64,000 nt of DNA. Origin: Streptomyces violaceusniger Tu 4113 (lineage in GTDB: Bacteria > Actinomycetota > Actinomycetes > Streptomycetales > Streptomycetaceae). Location of the stretch: NCBI RefSeq assembly GCF_000147815.2, contig NC_015957.1, positions 3,534,001 through 3,598,000 on the forward strand. The letters are read 5' to 3'. The notes under the pieces are model-generated. The model worked only from the letters and a program-made list of their open reading frames with translations, did not search any database and was not told the DNA's origin. Position 1 is the stretch's first letter, and each line of letters starts with the position of its first letter. This document shows positions 51,572-61,979 of the stretch, piece by piece. The position numbers and the translations under genes were made by a program.

Positions 51572-52549
51572 ATGACAACGGTTCAACAACCGGCGGCCCC
51601 GCCGGCCGAGGAGGGCAGAAGGGCGGACAAGCGTCGGCCGCGTCGGCTGCGCCCGGTCGGCCGCCACGACTTGGCCCTGTTCTGGTTCGTGATACCAGGG
51701 CTCGTCGTGATGCTGCTGTTCCACTACATCCCGCTGCTCGGCAACATCATCGCGTTCCAGGACTATCAGCCGTTCATCGGCATCATGCACAGCCCCTGGA
51801 GCGGCTTCGACAACTTCAGCGTGATCTTCAACGGGGACGACGCCTTCCTCAAGGCGCTGGTCAACACCCTGGAACTCACGCTCATCCAAGTCGTGTTCGT
51901 CTTCCCGGTGCCGATCCTGCTGGCGCTCGCGCTGAACAGCCTGGTCAGCGAAAGCGTCAAGAAGTGGGTGCAGAACGTGCTGTACCTGCCGCACTTCCTG
52001 TCCTGGGTGGTCATCGTCGCGCTCTTCCAGCAGATGCTCGGCGCCACCGGCCTGCTCAACCTGTTCCTGCAGTCCCACAGCCTGGACACCTGGAACATCA
52101 TCGGCAACCCCGACTTCTTCAAGGGGCTGCTCACCTCCCAGGTGATCTGGAAGGACGCCGGCTGGGGCACGATCCTCTTCCTGGCCGCCCTCTCCCGTGT
52201 GGACAGCGATCTCTATGAGGCCTCCGCGATGGACGGAGCCAGCCGCTGGCGGCAGACCTGGCACGTCACCCTGCCCGCCCTGCGCGGCCTGGTGATCCTG
52301 CTGCTCATCCTCCGCCTCGGGGACGCCCTGTCCGTCGGCTTCGAGCAGATCCTGCTGCAGCAGCAGGCCGTCGGCCTGGACAGCAGCGAGGTGCTGGATA
52401 CCTATGTCTTCAACAACGGCATCGTCGGCGGGGCCTGGGGCGTCGCCGCCGCGGTCGGCCTGGTCAAGGGCATCGTCGGTGTCCTCCTCGTGCTGGGCGC
52501 CAACAAGGCCGCCCACTTCTTCGGCGAAGAAGGTGTCTACCGCTCATGA
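51572..52549 (+). CDS. Sugar ABC transporter permease, LplB-type
   Basis: A 325-residue CUT1-class permease with six membrane segments and the EAA loop YEASAMDGASRWRQTWHVTL, which contacts the ATPase. No ATPase gene is present in the window; Streptomyces CUT1 systems usually share MsiK. It overlaps the second permease by ATGA. The transport substrate is probably an oligomannoside-type sugar, judged from context. Confidence 0.93.
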   Translation: MTTVQQPAAPPAEEGRRADKRRPRRLRPVGRHDLALFWFVIPGLVVMLLFHYIPLLGNIIAFQDYQPFIGIMHSPWSGFDNFSVIFNGDDAFLKALVNTLELTLIQVVFVFPVPILLALALNSLVSESVKKWVQNVLYLPHFLSWVVIVALFQQMLGATGLLNLFLQSHSLDTWNIIGNPDFFKGLLTSQVIWKDAGWGTILFLAALSRVDSDLYEASAMDGASRWRQTWHVTLPALRGLVILLLILRLGDALSVGFEQILLQQQAVGLDSSEVLDTYVFNNGIVGGAWGVAAAVGLVKGIVGVLLVLGANKAAHFFGEEGVYRS

Positions 52550-53490
52550 CCACGCTGACTCCCGCCCGCCCCCTTGGCACCGGCAAACCGCGCAGGTCCT
52601 ACAGCGCCGTCCCCGGCGAGTCGCCCGGCACCCCGCCGTGGCGGGCCCTGAAGTCGCTGCTCCTGCTGATCTGTGTGCTGCTGGTCCTGCTGCCCTTCCT
52701 CGCGATCGTCGCGACCTCGGTCGCCGATTCCCACCAGGTCACCAAGGCCGGCGGGTTCGTGCTCTGGCCGCACAGCCCCACCTTCGCCTCGTACTCGGCG
52801 CTGCTCTCCGGCGGCCTGGTGTCCAAGGCGATGATGGTGAGCGTCGGCGTCACCGTCGTCGGCACCGCTCTCAGCCTCGTCACCTCCATCATGCTGGCGT
52901 ACGGGCTGAGCCGGCCCGGCTCCTTCCTGCACAAGCCGGTGCTTCTGCTGCTGCTGATGTCCCTGCTGTTCGTACCGGGCGTCATCCCGACCTATCTGAT
53001 GGTCAAGCAGCTCGGCCTGATCAACAGCTACTGGTCGCTGATCCTGCCCACACTGATCAACGCGTTCAACGTGATCGTGCTGCGCTCCTTCTTCATGAGC
53101 CTGCCGCGTGAGCTGATCGACGCCGCCCGTATCGACGGCGCTTCGGAGTGGAACATCCTCACCCGGATCGTGGTCCCGCTCTCCAAGGCGTCCATCGGTG
53201 TCATCGGCCTCTTCTACGCCGTGTCGTACTGGAATGCCTTCTTCAACGCCCTGCTGTTCATGAACGACGCGTCGAAGTGGCCCATGCAGCTCGTGCTGCG
53301 CTCCTACGTCGTCAACAACAACGCGATCAGCGGTGGCCAGGTCGACGCCGCCGCCGGAGCGCCGGTGCCGCCGACGCCTTCCCTGCAGGCGGCGATCCTC
53401 GTGCTGTCCATCGTGCCGATCGTGCTTGTCTACCCCTTCGTCCAGCGCCACATGAACAAGGGCGTCATGGTCGGGGCGGTGAAGGGATGA
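52546..53490 (+). CDS. Sugar ABC transporter permease, YtcP/MalG-type
   Basis: A 314-residue CUT1 permease with six membrane segments and EAA loop LIDAARIDGASEWNILTRIV. It forms a heterodimer with the preceding permease. Both ends use ATGA overlaps with neighbours, indicating coordinated synthesis. Confidence 0.93.
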   Translation: MTTLTPARPLGTGKPRRSYSAVPGESPGTPPWRALKSLLLLICVLLVLLPFLAIVATSVADSHQVTKAGGFVLWPHSPTFASYSALLSGGLVSKAMMVSVGVTVVGTALSLVTSIMLAYGLSRPGSFLHKPVLLLLLMSLLFVPGVIPTYLMVKQLGLINSYWSLILPTLINAFNVIVLRSFFMSLPRELIDAARIDGASEWNILTRIVVPLSKASIGVIGLFYAVSYWNAFFNALLFMNDASKWPMQLVLRSYVVNNNAISGGQVDAAAGAPVPPTPSLQAAILVLSIVPIVLVYPFVQRHMNKGVMVGAVKG

Positions 53491-55121
53491 ACATGAAGCC
53501 ACCACTCAGCCGCCGCGGTTTCCTCGGCGCGACCGCCGGTGTCGGCGCCGGCCTCGCCCTCACTGGCTGCGGCGACTTCAAGCCCAAGCCGGCCCGGCTG
53601 GCCAACGCGGACGCGCAGCTACCCACGTACATCCAGTACAAGGGCGTGCCGACCTCGATGCCCGCCACGAAGGACGGCGTCTCCGCCGGCTACACACACT
53701 TCCCGCACGAGCCCGCCAAGGCGTTCCCGGACGGCCCGCCCGCCAGGGGCGCCGCCATCAACATCATGAACCTGATCTTCAACCCGGTGCCGCCGCCAGT
53801 GGGTCGGAACGCCATGTGGCAGGCGCTCAACACATACGTCGGCTGCGACCTCAACTTCGAGATCACCCCTGTGAACGACTACCCGCAGAAGTTCGCGGTG
53901 GTCCTCGCCGGCGGCGATCTGCCGGACGCGATGCTGATGCTGCCGCCGGACCAGAACAGCGCCGCTACGCCGGACATGCTGGACATGCTCTTCGAGGACC
54001 TCACCCCGCACCTGTCCGGGAACAACATCCGCGACTACCCGTACCTCGCCAATATCCCCACCGACTCCTGGCGCCCTTGCGTGCGCAACGGAGGCATCTA
54101 CGCGATCCCGATGCCCCGCCCGGTCTCCGGCGGCCCGATCTTCACCCGGCTCGACCTGTTCAAGAAGAAGGGCCTCGACCCGAACCCGAAGACATGGCGC
54201 GAATTCGTCCAGCTCTGCAAGGACATCACCGACCCGAAGGTCCATCAGTACGCCCTCGGAGACCCCGTCACCACGTGGAACCTCGTGATGCAGATGCAGG
54301 GCGCGCCCAACTGGTGGCGCGCGGAGAAGGGCAGGTTCACCCACTACTACGAGACGGAGGAGTGCAAGCAGGCCCTGGACGCGGTCCACCAACTGAAGAA
54401 GGCCGGCGTACTGCACCCGGACGCCTTCGCCGTCAAGGGCAAGTTCAAGGACTGGTTCGGAAACGGTCAGATCGCCATGAACCCGGACGCGCCCGCGGCG
54501 TGGAATGACTACTACACGACCTACGGCCCGATCTCCAAAGGCCTGGATGTCGGCTACATGCTGCCGCCGGCGTGGGACGACAGCACCCGCGGTGGGCAGT
54601 GGCAGGGCCGGGCCAACTACGCCACGCTCATCATCAGGAAGGCCCCCAAGGCGCGCATCAAGCAGATCCTGCGCGCCCTGAATGCCCTCGCCGCCCCCTT
54701 CGGCACCGACGGCTATCTGCTGCGCAAGTACGGCGTCCGGGGCCCCGACCACACCGTCAAGGGGCCGGATCCGATCCTGACACCGAAGGGCACGGCCGAG
54801 ACCTATCTGCCGACGAACTTCGCCACGGATGCGCCGTTCACGCTCTACTACCCGCAGAAACCGGACATCGTCCCCACCCAATACGCCTTCCAGGAGGAGG
54901 CCGTCAAGCGGCTGATCCCCAACCCGGCGGAGGCCCTGTACTCGGCGACGGACGCCAAGCTGTCCAAGCTGTTCAACACGCAGCTCGACAGCCTCCGCTA
55001 CGGCATCATGGACGGCCGCAACCGCATGGCGGAGTGGGACGCCGCGATGAGGGACTGGCGGAAGCGGGCGGGCGACAAGATGCGTGCCGAGTACGAGCAG
55101 GCATGGGAGATCCGCCACTGA
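53487..55121 (+). CDS. Extracellular solute-binding lipoprotein of the sugar ABC transporter
   Basis: A 544-residue lipoprotein with a twin-Arg signal (SRRGFLGATAGVGAGL) and lipobox LTGC. The mature protein is of the LplA/YtcQ class of large binding proteins. It would capture the oligosaccharide outside the membrane for the two permeases. The stop TGA shares its last base with the ATG of the DUF2264 gene. Confidence 0.92.
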   Translation: MNMKPPLSRRGFLGATAGVGAGLALTGCGDFKPKPARLANADAQLPTYIQYKGVPTSMPATKDGVSAGYTHFPHEPAKAFPDGPPARGAAINIMNLIFNPVPPPVGRNAMWQALNTYVGCDLNFEITPVNDYPQKFAVVLAGGDLPDAMLMLPPDQNSAATPDMLDMLFEDLTPHLSGNNIRDYPYLANIPTDSWRPCVRNGGIYAIPMPRPVSGGPIFTRLDLFKKKGLDPNPKTWREFVQLCKDITDPKVHQYALGDPVTTWNLVMQMQGAPNWWRAEKGRFTHYYETEECKQALDAVHQLKKAGVLHPDAFAVKGKFKDWFGNGQIAMNPDAPAAWNDYYTTYGPISKGLDVGYMLPPAWDDSTRGGQWQGRANYATLIIRKAPKARIKQILRALNALAAPFGTDGYLLRKYGVRGPDHTVKGPDPILTPKGTAETYLPTNFATDAPFTLYYPQKPDIVPTQYAFQEEAVKRLIPNPAEALYSATDAKLSKLFNTQLDSLRYGIMDGRNRMAEWDAAMRDWRKRAGDKMRAEYEQAWEIRH

Positions 55122-57133
55122 TGCGCCACCGCACCCCCGCCGAGGACCGAGCCAACTGGGAGCGGACCGCCGACGACATGCTGCTCGCCGTCCGTCCGTA
55201 CGCCACCGAAGGGCACGACCTGATCCACCTGCCTGGTAGGCCGAGCCACAACGGCGCGCACAGCGACGGCCTGGAGGGGTTCGCCCGCACGTTCCTGCTG
55301 GCCGCATTCCGGCTGGCGGGGGCGGCGGGCGCGGATCCGCACGACCTTGCCGGGTGGTACGCGGCCGGCCTCGCCGCCGGCACCGACCCGAAGAACCCGG
55401 ACCGCTGGCCGGCCTTCGCCGAGTGCAACCAGGCGAAGGTCGAGGCGGCGTCCATCGCGCTGGCGCTGCACGAGACCCGGCCGTGGATCTGGGAGCGGCT
55501 GGAGGCGAAGGTCCGGCAGCGGGTGCTGGACTGGCTGGCGCCGATGGTCGGCAACCTGATGCCGGGGAACAACTGGATCTGGTTCCAGGGCGTCACCGAA
55601 GCCTTCGCCCGGACCGTTGGAGGCGAGTGGCGCCGGCAGGACCTCGACCGGACCATCGCGCTGACCGATGGCTGGTACGCGGGCGACGGCTGGTACTCCG
55701 ACGGGCTGACCGGCGCCGGACACCGCAACTTCGACCACTACAACGGGTGGGCGATGCACCTCTACCCGCTGTGGTTCTGCCGCATCCTCGGCGATGCGGC
55801 GCCCGCCGGGCTGCTGGACCGCTACCGGGAGCGGCTGCGACGGTTTCTGGCGGACCAGCGGCTGCTGGTCGGAGCCAACGGCTCACCGCTGATCCAGGGC
55901 CGCTCGCTCACGTACCGGCATGCGGCGCTGGCTTCCGTGTGGACCGGTGCCGTCTTCGACGCCACACCGCTGGCGCCGGGGGAGACCCGGTCGCTTGCGA
56001 CCCGCATGCTCGACCACTTCAACGGGCACGGGGCGCTGAATGCGCGGGGGCTGCTCACGCTCGGCTGGCACCGGCCCTTCCGCGGCATCCTGCAGAGCTA
56101 CTCCGGCCCTGCCTCCCCGTACTGGGCGAGCAAGGGCTTCATCGGTCTCGCCCTGCCGCCGGACCACCCGGTGTGGACGGAGGAGGCGACGCCGCTCGCC
56201 GTCGAAGAGGGCGACTTCGCACAGGCGTTGGCGACGCCCGGCTGGCTCGTCTCCGGCACCGCCGCCGATGGCGTCGTACGCGTCGTCAACCACGGCGGCG
56301 ACCACGCCGACCCGGCCCGTCCGCACGCCGACGACCCGTCCTACGCGCGCTTCGCCTACTCCACGCACACCGCGCCGGAGACCCCCGGCGACCCGACCGT
56401 CCCCGGCGGCAGCGCGGACACCGACCCGCTCGACAACGCGGTCGTGCTGCTCGACGCGGCCGGGCGCGCCTCGCATCGGCGCCCCGCCACCCGTATCTCC
56501 GTCGACGGCGCCACCGCCGTCTCGCGCTCGCGCGCGCACTGGCTCGACGACGCGACATGGGATGTGTTCGGTGGCCCCGACACCGACTACACCCTCGGCC
56601 CCTGGGTCACCGTCGGCTCCGCGCTGCGCGGCTCCGTCGAGGTCCGCGCCGTACGCGTCGACGGCGACCCCGGCCCCGGCCATGTGCTGCGGGTCGGCGG
56701 CTGGGCCCTGGCCGTGGGCGGCACGCCACCGGACGCCGGCACCGCCCGGGCCGCCGGCGCAGACGGCCTCGCATCCCCGGCCGGCGGCCCCGCCCGAGTC
56801 GAAGGCACCAACGGCCTCATCTCCCTCGTCGTGGGCGCGCAAGGGCTGCCCAACAGCGCGGTGCGCCCGGGCTCCGACAGCAACGCCCTCGGCCCCGCCT
56901 CTGCCACCCCCGTCGTGGAGACCGAAGGCCCCGTAGCCCACGGCACCCTCCACATCGCCCTGACGCACCTCGGCGGCACCGACCCCGCCGCCCTGCCGCA
57001 GGTCACCACCCGTGCCGACGGCACCACCCTGCTCGCCGACGTGACCTGGACGGACGGCACCCGGGACACGATCCGACTCCCCGCCCCCGATCCCGACGCG
57101 TACGACCCCTGGAAGGACTACCACCGTGCATGA
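55121..57133 (+). CDS. DUF2264 family protein
   Basis: A 670-residue cytosolic protein. Residues ~1-370 are an (alpha/alpha)6-barrel-like DUF2264 domain (GFARTFLLAAFRLAG; NNWIWFQGVTEAFARTVGGE; DGWYSDGLTG; FDHYNGWAMHLYPLWF), and the rest is beta-rich. DUF2264 proteins are predicted glycan-active enzymes related to heparinase/unsaturated-glucuronidase folds and are common in sugar operons. It overlaps the second GH38 gene by 8 nt. The reaction is unknown. Confidence 0.85.
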   Translation: MRHRTPAEDRANWERTADDMLLAVRPYATEGHDLIHLPGRPSHNGAHSDGLEGFARTFLLAAFRLAGAAGADPHDLAGWYAAGLAAGTDPKNPDRWPAFAECNQAKVEAASIALALHETRPWIWERLEAKVRQRVLDWLAPMVGNLMPGNNWIWFQGVTEAFARTVGGEWRRQDLDRTIALTDGWYAGDGWYSDGLTGAGHRNFDHYNGWAMHLYPLWFCRILGDAAPAGLLDRYRERLRRFLADQRLLVGANGSPLIQGRSLTYRHAALASVWTGAVFDATPLAPGETRSLATRMLDHFNGHGALNARGLLTLGWHRPFRGILQSYSGPASPYWASKGFIGLALPPDHPVWTEEATPLAVEEGDFAQALATPGWLVSGTAADGVVRVVNHGGDHADPARPHADDPSYARFAYSTHTAPETPGDPTVPGGSADTDPLDNAVVLLDAAGRASHRRPATRISVDGATAVSRSRAHWLDDATWDVFGGPDTDYTLGPWVTVGSALRGSVEVRAVRVDGDPGPGHVLRVGGWALAVGGTPPDAGTARAAGADGLASPAGGPARVEGTNGLISLVVGAQGLPNSAVRPGSDSNALGPASATPVVETEGPVAHGTLHIALTHLGGTDPAALPQVTTRADGTTLLADVTWTDGTRDTIRLPAPDPDAYDPWKDYHRA

Positions 57134-60100
57134 CGACCGCAGGATCATCGAGGACCGGATCCGCAAGCTGCTCGACCGGGTCGTCCGCCCCGCCCTGTAC
57201 AGCGCTGCCCGGCCGCTCTCGCTGAGCGCCTGGTTCGTGGACGGAGAGCCCGTGCCCGTGGCCGACGCGTTGACCGCCGCGTACGAGCCCTTCCAGCTCG
57301 GCTCGACATGGGGCGCGCCCTGGTGCACCACCTGGATGCGCGCGAGCGCCCAGATCCCCGCCGACTGGGCCGGCCGCCGAGTCGAGGCCGTCTTCGACCT
57401 GGACTTCGACCTCACCAAGGGGCCCGGCGGCCAGGCCGAGGGCCTCGTCCACGACGCCCACGGCGCGCCGGTCCAGGGCCTGCACCCGTACAACCGCAGC
57501 GTGCTCCTCGCCGACCCCGCCACCGGCGGCGACGGCGTCGACCTCCTCATCGAGCTCGCCGCCAATCCGCCCATCACCGGCAGTGCGGGGATCAACACCC
57601 ATTACGGTTCGCGGGCGACGGCCGGCCCCGACCATCTCTACCGCCTCAAGCAGGCCGAGATCGCAGTCCGCGAGGACGACGTCTGGCACCTCATCCACGA
57701 CATCGAGGTCCTCGACGAGCTGATGCGCGAGCTCCCGCTCGGCTCTGCCCGGCGGCACGAGATCCGCTACGCCCTGCGCCGTGCCGCCGACGCCGTCGAC
57801 CCGGCCGACGTGGCGAGCACGGCCGCGGCGGCACGCGACCGCCTCGCCGACGTGCTCGCCCGGCCGGCGCACGCCTCCGCGCACACCCTCGCCGCCGTCG
57901 GGCACGCCCATATCGACTCGGCCTGGCTGTGGCCGGTGCGCGAAACCGTACGCAAATGCGCGCGCACCTTCACCAACATGACGACGCTCGCCCAGGAGTA
58001 CCCCGAGCTGATCTTCGCCTGCTCCTCGGCGCAGCAGTACGCGTGGATGCGCGAGCAGCGCCCCGAGATCTTCGCCCGGATGAAGAAGGCGGCCGAGGAA
58101 GGCAACTGGGTCCCGGTCGGCGGTATGTGGGTCGAGGCCGACGGCAACCTCCCCGGCGGCGAGGCCATGGCCCGCCAGTTGGTGTACGGGCGGCGCTTCT
58201 TCGCGGAGGAGTTCGGTGTCGAGCAGAAGGGCGTGTGGCTGCCGGACTCCTTCGGCTACACCGCCGCCTACCCGCAGTTGGCCAAGCTCGCCGGCGCGGA
58301 GTGGTTCCTGACCCAGAAGCTCTCCTGGAACGAAACGAACAAGCTGCCGCACCACACCTTCCACTGGGAAGGCATCGACGGCACCCGCATCTTCACCCAC
58401 CTGCCGCCCGTCGACAGCTACAACGCGTCGCTCACGGCGGCCGAACTCGCCCACGCCGAGCGCAACTTCGAGGACAAGGGAGTGGCCACCCGCTCCCTCG
58501 TCCCCTTCGGCTACGGCGACGGCGGTGGCGGCCCCTCCCGCTCCATGCTGGAGAAGGCCCGCCGGCTGCGCGACCTGGAGGGCTCGCCCAAGGTCGTCAT
58601 CGAGGCGCCGGACACCTTCTTCGCGGCGGCGCGTGCCGAGCGCACCGAGCTTCCGGTATGGCGCGGCGAGCTGTACCTGGAGAACCACCGCGGCACCTAC
58701 ACCAGCCAGGCCCGTACCAAGCGCGGCAACCGGCGCAGCGAAGCACTGCTGCGCGAGGCCGAGCTGTGGGCGGCGACGGCGGCGGTACGGGCGGGCGCGC
58801 CGTACCCGTACGAGCGCCTCGAAGCGCTGTGGCAGCGGGTGCTGCTGAACCAGTTCCACGACATCCTGCCGGGCACCTCCATCGCGTGGGTGCACCAGCA
58901 GGCCGAGCGGGAGTACGGGGAAATCCGCGACGAGCTGGAGACGCTGATCGCGGATGCGGCGGGTCGGCTGCCGGGCGCTGCCGGAGCGCTGCTCAACGCG
59001 GGGCCGTACGCGCGCCGCGAGGTCGCCGTCGTGTCCGGCGCCGAACTCCCCGGTGCGCAGCGCCTGTCGGACGGGCGCAGCGCCGTCCTCGCCGAGGTGG
59101 ACGCCCTCGCCTCCGGCGGCACGGTGGCCGCGCCGCGGCAGGAGGTCACGGCTGCTTCCGAAGGCGGGGGCTTCGTCCTCGACAACGGCGTGGTACGGGT
59201 CGTGGTCGACCGGCGCGGTCTGATCACCTCGGTCCACCACCACGCCGCCGACCGGGAGTCGATCGCCCCGGGCAGCGCCGGCAACCTCCTCCAGCTACAC
59301 CCCGACGACCCCAACCTGTGGTCGGCCTGGAACATCGACACCTACTACCGCGACACCGTCCGCGACCTCGACGAGGCCGAGTCGGTGACGCTTGTCGACG
59401 AGGGCCCGCTGCTCGCCTCGGTGCGGGTGGAGCGCGCCTTCGGCGCCTCCCGGATCGTCCAGCACCTCGACCTCGCCGCCGAATCCCGTCAGGTGACGAT
59501 CCGCACCGACATCGACTGGCAGGAGCGCGACACCGTACTGAAGGCGGCCTGGCCGCTGGACGTGCACGCGGAGCGCGAAAGCGCCGAGATCCAGTTCGGG
59601 CATGTGCAGCGGCCCACGCACGAGAACACCAGCTGGGACGCGGCCCGCTTCGAGCTGTGGGCGCACCGCTGGGTGCACGTGGGGGAGCGGCGCTGGGGCG
59701 CGGCGCTGCTCACCGACTCCACGTACGGGCACGACGTCCGCCGCGACACCCGCGCGGACGGCGGCACCACGACCACGGTGCGGCTCTCGCTGCTCCGCTC
59801 GTCGCACAGTCCCGACCCGCAGGCCGACCGCGGGCGGCACAGCTTCAGCTACGCGCTGGTGGCCGGAGCCGGCATCGAGGAGGCCATCGCGGGGGGTTAC
59901 GCCCTGAACCTGCCGCTGCGCCCGGCCCCGGCGTCGGCCGCCGCCCTGGTGTCCGTCGACACCAGCGACGTCGTGGTGGAGTCGGTGAAGCTCGCCGACG
60001 ACCGGGGCGGCGACGTCGTGGTGCGGCTGTACGAGGCGTGCGGCGGGGCGGTGCGGGCGGCGCGGCTCACGGCGGGCTTCGAGCTCGCCGCCGCGTACGA

Positions 60101-60239
60101 CTGCGATCTGCTGGAGCAGCCGGGCGCGCGGCCGGCCGCGTCCGAGGACGGGACCGTGGTCCTGGAGTTCCGCCCATTCCAGATCCGTACGCTGCGGCTG
60201 CGGCCTACGATGCCCCCGAGCCAGGGGGAGGTACGTTGA
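57126..60239 (+). CDS. GH38 alpha-mannosidase (copy 2)
   Basis: A 1037-residue paralogue of the 47.4-kb enzyme, with the same layout: zinc motif GHAHIDSAWLWPV at 259-271, nucleophile D374 (VWLPDSFGYT), and the segment HTFHWEGIDGTRIFTHLPPV. It keeps its own GTG start inside the end of the DUF2264 gene. The two copies are strongly similar through the catalytic domain and diverge more in the C-terminal part, suggesting different linkages or substrates. Cytosolic; no signal. Confidence 0.93.
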   Translation: MHDDRRIIEDRIRKLLDRVVRPALYSAARPLSLSAWFVDGEPVPVADALTAAYEPFQLGSTWGAPWCTTWMRASAQIPADWAGRRVEAVFDLDFDLTKGPGGQAEGLVHDAHGAPVQGLHPYNRSVLLADPATGGDGVDLLIELAANPPITGSAGINTHYGSRATAGPDHLYRLKQAEIAVREDDVWHLIHDIEVLDELMRELPLGSARRHEIRYALRRAADAVDPADVASTAAAARDRLADVLARPAHASAHTLAAVGHAHIDSAWLWPVRETVRKCARTFTNMTTLAQEYPELIFACSSAQQYAWMREQRPEIFARMKKAAEEGNWVPVGGMWVEADGNLPGGEAMARQLVYGRRFFAEEFGVEQKGVWLPDSFGYTAAYPQLAKLAGAEWFLTQKLSWNETNKLPHHTFHWEGIDGTRIFTHLPPVDSYNASLTAAELAHAERNFEDKGVATRSLVPFGYGDGGGGPSRSMLEKARRLRDLEGSPKVVIEAPDTFFAAARAERTELPVWRGELYLENHRGTYTSQARTKRGNRRSEALLREAELWAATAAVRAGAPYPYERLEALWQRVLLNQFHDILPGTSIAWVHQQAEREYGEIRDELETLIADAAGRLPGAAGALLNAGPYARREVAVVSGAELPGAQRLSDGRSAVLAEVDALASGGTVAAPRQEVTAASEGGGFVLDNGVVRVVVDRRGLITSVHHHAADRESIAPGSAGNLLQLHPDDPNLWSAWNIDTYYRDTVRDLDEAESVTLVDEGPLLASVRVERAFGASRIVQHLDLAAESRQVTIRTDIDWQERDTVLKAAWPLDVHAERESAEIQFGHVQRPTHENTSWDAARFELWAHRWVHVGERRWGAALLTDSTYGHDVRRDTRADGGTTTTVRLSLLRSSHSPDPQADRGRHSFSYALVAGAGIEEAIAGGYALNLPLRPAPASAAALVSVDTSDVVVESVKLADDRGGDVVVRLYEACGGAVRAARLTAGFELAAAYDCDLLEQPGARPAASEDGTVVLEFRPFQIRTLRLRPTMPPSQGEVR

Positions 60240-61441
60240 CGACCGTGAAGCCCGAAAAGCCGGCCATCAGGCGCGGCACCAACCTGCCGCGGATGGCGGA
60301 CTTCAACGAGTCCGTGATCCTGGACGCCATCCGCCGGCACGCGGACGGCCTCAGCCGGGTGGAACTCGCCCAGGCCACTGGCCTGTCGGCACAGACCGTC
60401 TCGAACATCACGCGCCGGTTGCTCGACCAGGGTGTGGCGCGTGAGTCGGGCAAACAGCACACCGGCAGCGGCAAGCCCCGCACGCTGCTGGAGGTCGTGC
60501 CGAGCTCGCGCTACGCCGTGGGCATTCACCTCGACCCCGCCGTGATCACCACGGTCCTGGTGGACCTGGCCGGCACCGTCGTCGCCCGGCGCAGCCGGCA
60601 GACGCCGAGCGGCGGCGACACCGACCGGACCACCGCCGACATGGCGGCATCGGTGTCGGCGCTGGTGGCCGAGTCCGGCATCGACGACGCCCGGGTACTG
60701 GGCCTGGGCATCGCCGCTCCCGGCCCCATCGACGCGGAAGCGGGCTGGGTGGTGGACCCGCCGGAGCTGCCGGGCTGGGGCCGCTACCCGCTGCGCGATC
60801 GCCTGAGCGAAGCCACCGGCTTCCCGGCGCTGCTCGACAAGGACGTGACGGCGGCGGTGGTGGCCGAGCGCTGGGCAGGCGCGGCCACGGACAGCCGCAA
60901 CCTGCTCTTCTTCTACCTCGGCACCGGCTCCGGCATGGGCCTGGCGGTGGAGGACACGGTACTGCGTGGCGTGTCGGGCAACGCGGGCGAGGTCGGCGGC
61001 CTCGGCGCGTCCTTCTCGGCCCGTACGCTCGTCGACGAGGCCATCGCCCTGGGCGTGCTCGGCACCGAGTACACCTGCCTCGACCCGGCCGACGCCCAGC
61101 GCGGCCTGGAACGCCTGGCGGCGCCGGCCGCGGCCGGGGACGTACCGGCGGACGGCATCATCGAGCGCCTGGCCATCCGCATCGGCCGCGGCGTCTGCGC
61201 GGCGGCGACGCTCCTGGACGTGGACACGGTCGTGTTCGGCGGTCCGGTGTGGCAGCTTCTGTCCGATCGCCTCCTGACCACGATCGAGTCGATGGTGGCG
61301 CGGAGCCCATTCGTCAGACCGACCCACCCGACGACGGTCACGTCGACCACCCTGGGCGAAAACGTGGCGGCAATCGGCGCAGCCGCCCTGGTCCTGGACC
61401 GCACCCTGTCCGCTCAGCCCAGGTCGCTGCTGCTGGTCTGA
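60236..61441 (+). CDS. ROK-family transcriptional regulator
   Basis: A 401-residue ROK repressor: winged HTH at ~20-75 (RVELAQATGLSAQTVSNITR) and sugar-binding domain (GLGIAAPGPIDAEAGWVVDP; NLLFFYLGTGSGMGLAVEDT). The usual GEIGH and CxCGxxGC motifs are altered (GEVGG, no Cys cluster). TTG 60236 overlaps the GH38 stop (TTGA) and follows GGGGAGG; GTG 60245 is an alternative. It probably regulates the operon it ends, in response to a released sugar. Confidence 0.9.
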   Translation: MTTVKPEKPAIRRGTNLPRMADFNESVILDAIRRHADGLSRVELAQATGLSAQTVSNITRRLLDQGVARESGKQHTGSGKPRTLLEVVPSSRYAVGIHLDPAVITTVLVDLAGTVVARRSRQTPSGGDTDRTTADMAASVSALVAESGIDDARVLGLGIAAPGPIDAEAGWVVDPPELPGWGRYPLRDRLSEATGFPALLDKDVTAAVVAERWAGAATDSRNLLFFYLGTGSGMGLAVEDTVLRGVSGNAGEVGGLGASFSARTLVDEAIALGVLGTEYTCLDPADAQRGLERLAAPAAAGDVPADGIIERLAIRIGRGVCAAATLLDVDTVVFGGPVWQLLSDRLLTTIESMVARSPFVRPTHPTTVTSTTLGENVAAIGAAALVLDRTLSAQPRSLLLV

Positions 61442-61478
61442 AGCGCCCGAAAGCGCCCGGGCGCCACGCTCTCGGCCA

Positions 61479-61920
61479 TATGACGCCCGCGGGCGGCCCG
61501 CGTGTGGTGCCCGAGCGCGCGCCGATGTCCGCCGTCGTCGTGTGGGCCGCGGCCGCGGGCATGACCGCTCCGGACGGCGCGCTGCGGTACGGCACGGTGT
61601 GCGCGGCGGCCGCCGGGAACGTCCCCGGGCGGTCGATGCGATCCGGCACGTGGCGCAGGTTCTGGCGCGTGGCGCGGTCGCGAGGACCGATCCGTACGAC
61701 ACCGACCTGATGGTCGTGGGCGGCCCCGCGGTGCCGCCGAAGGCCGCCGAGCTGCACTTGGCGGAGATCTCCGCGGCAGTGAACCGCTTCCCGATGGCCC
61801 GCCGGGTGCGCCGATGCGGGTGACGTACTCGACGCTCAGCGCCTCCGCCGCGGCGGTCGGGGCGGGCGGGGGTCTTCCATATGGCCTTCGTGCCGCGGCC
61901 GCGCACGCACCGCGGGCCGT
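61479..61920 (+). pseudogene. C-terminal remnant of a second ROK repressor
   Basis: Segments in three frames (GPRVVPERAPMSAVVVWAAA; YDTDLMVVGGPAVPPKAAEL; MRVTYSTLSASAAAVGAGGG) match, in order, the C-terminal 140 residues of the ROK fusion at 40.7 kb, not the intact ROK just upstream. At least two frameshifts break it, and its N-terminus is absent. Confidence 0.85.
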
Positions 61921-61979
61921 AGCCCCGGCCCATCGCCTCCTGTCCGTCCCAAGTCCCCAACCCCCTGGAGCCCTACGCC

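Noticed and set aside
57003..59243. 746-codon frame antisense to GH38 copy 2, and similar long antisense frames at 46397-48082, 47340-49277 and 49485-51545
   Set aside because: High-GC shadows: third-position bias and recognisable domains belong to the + strand genes, and no ribosome-binding sites are seen.
57308..61441. 1377-codon open frame running through GH38 copy 2 and into ROK
   Set aside because: Only its last part is the ROK gene; the rest is an Arg/Pro-rich shadow of the GH38 frame.
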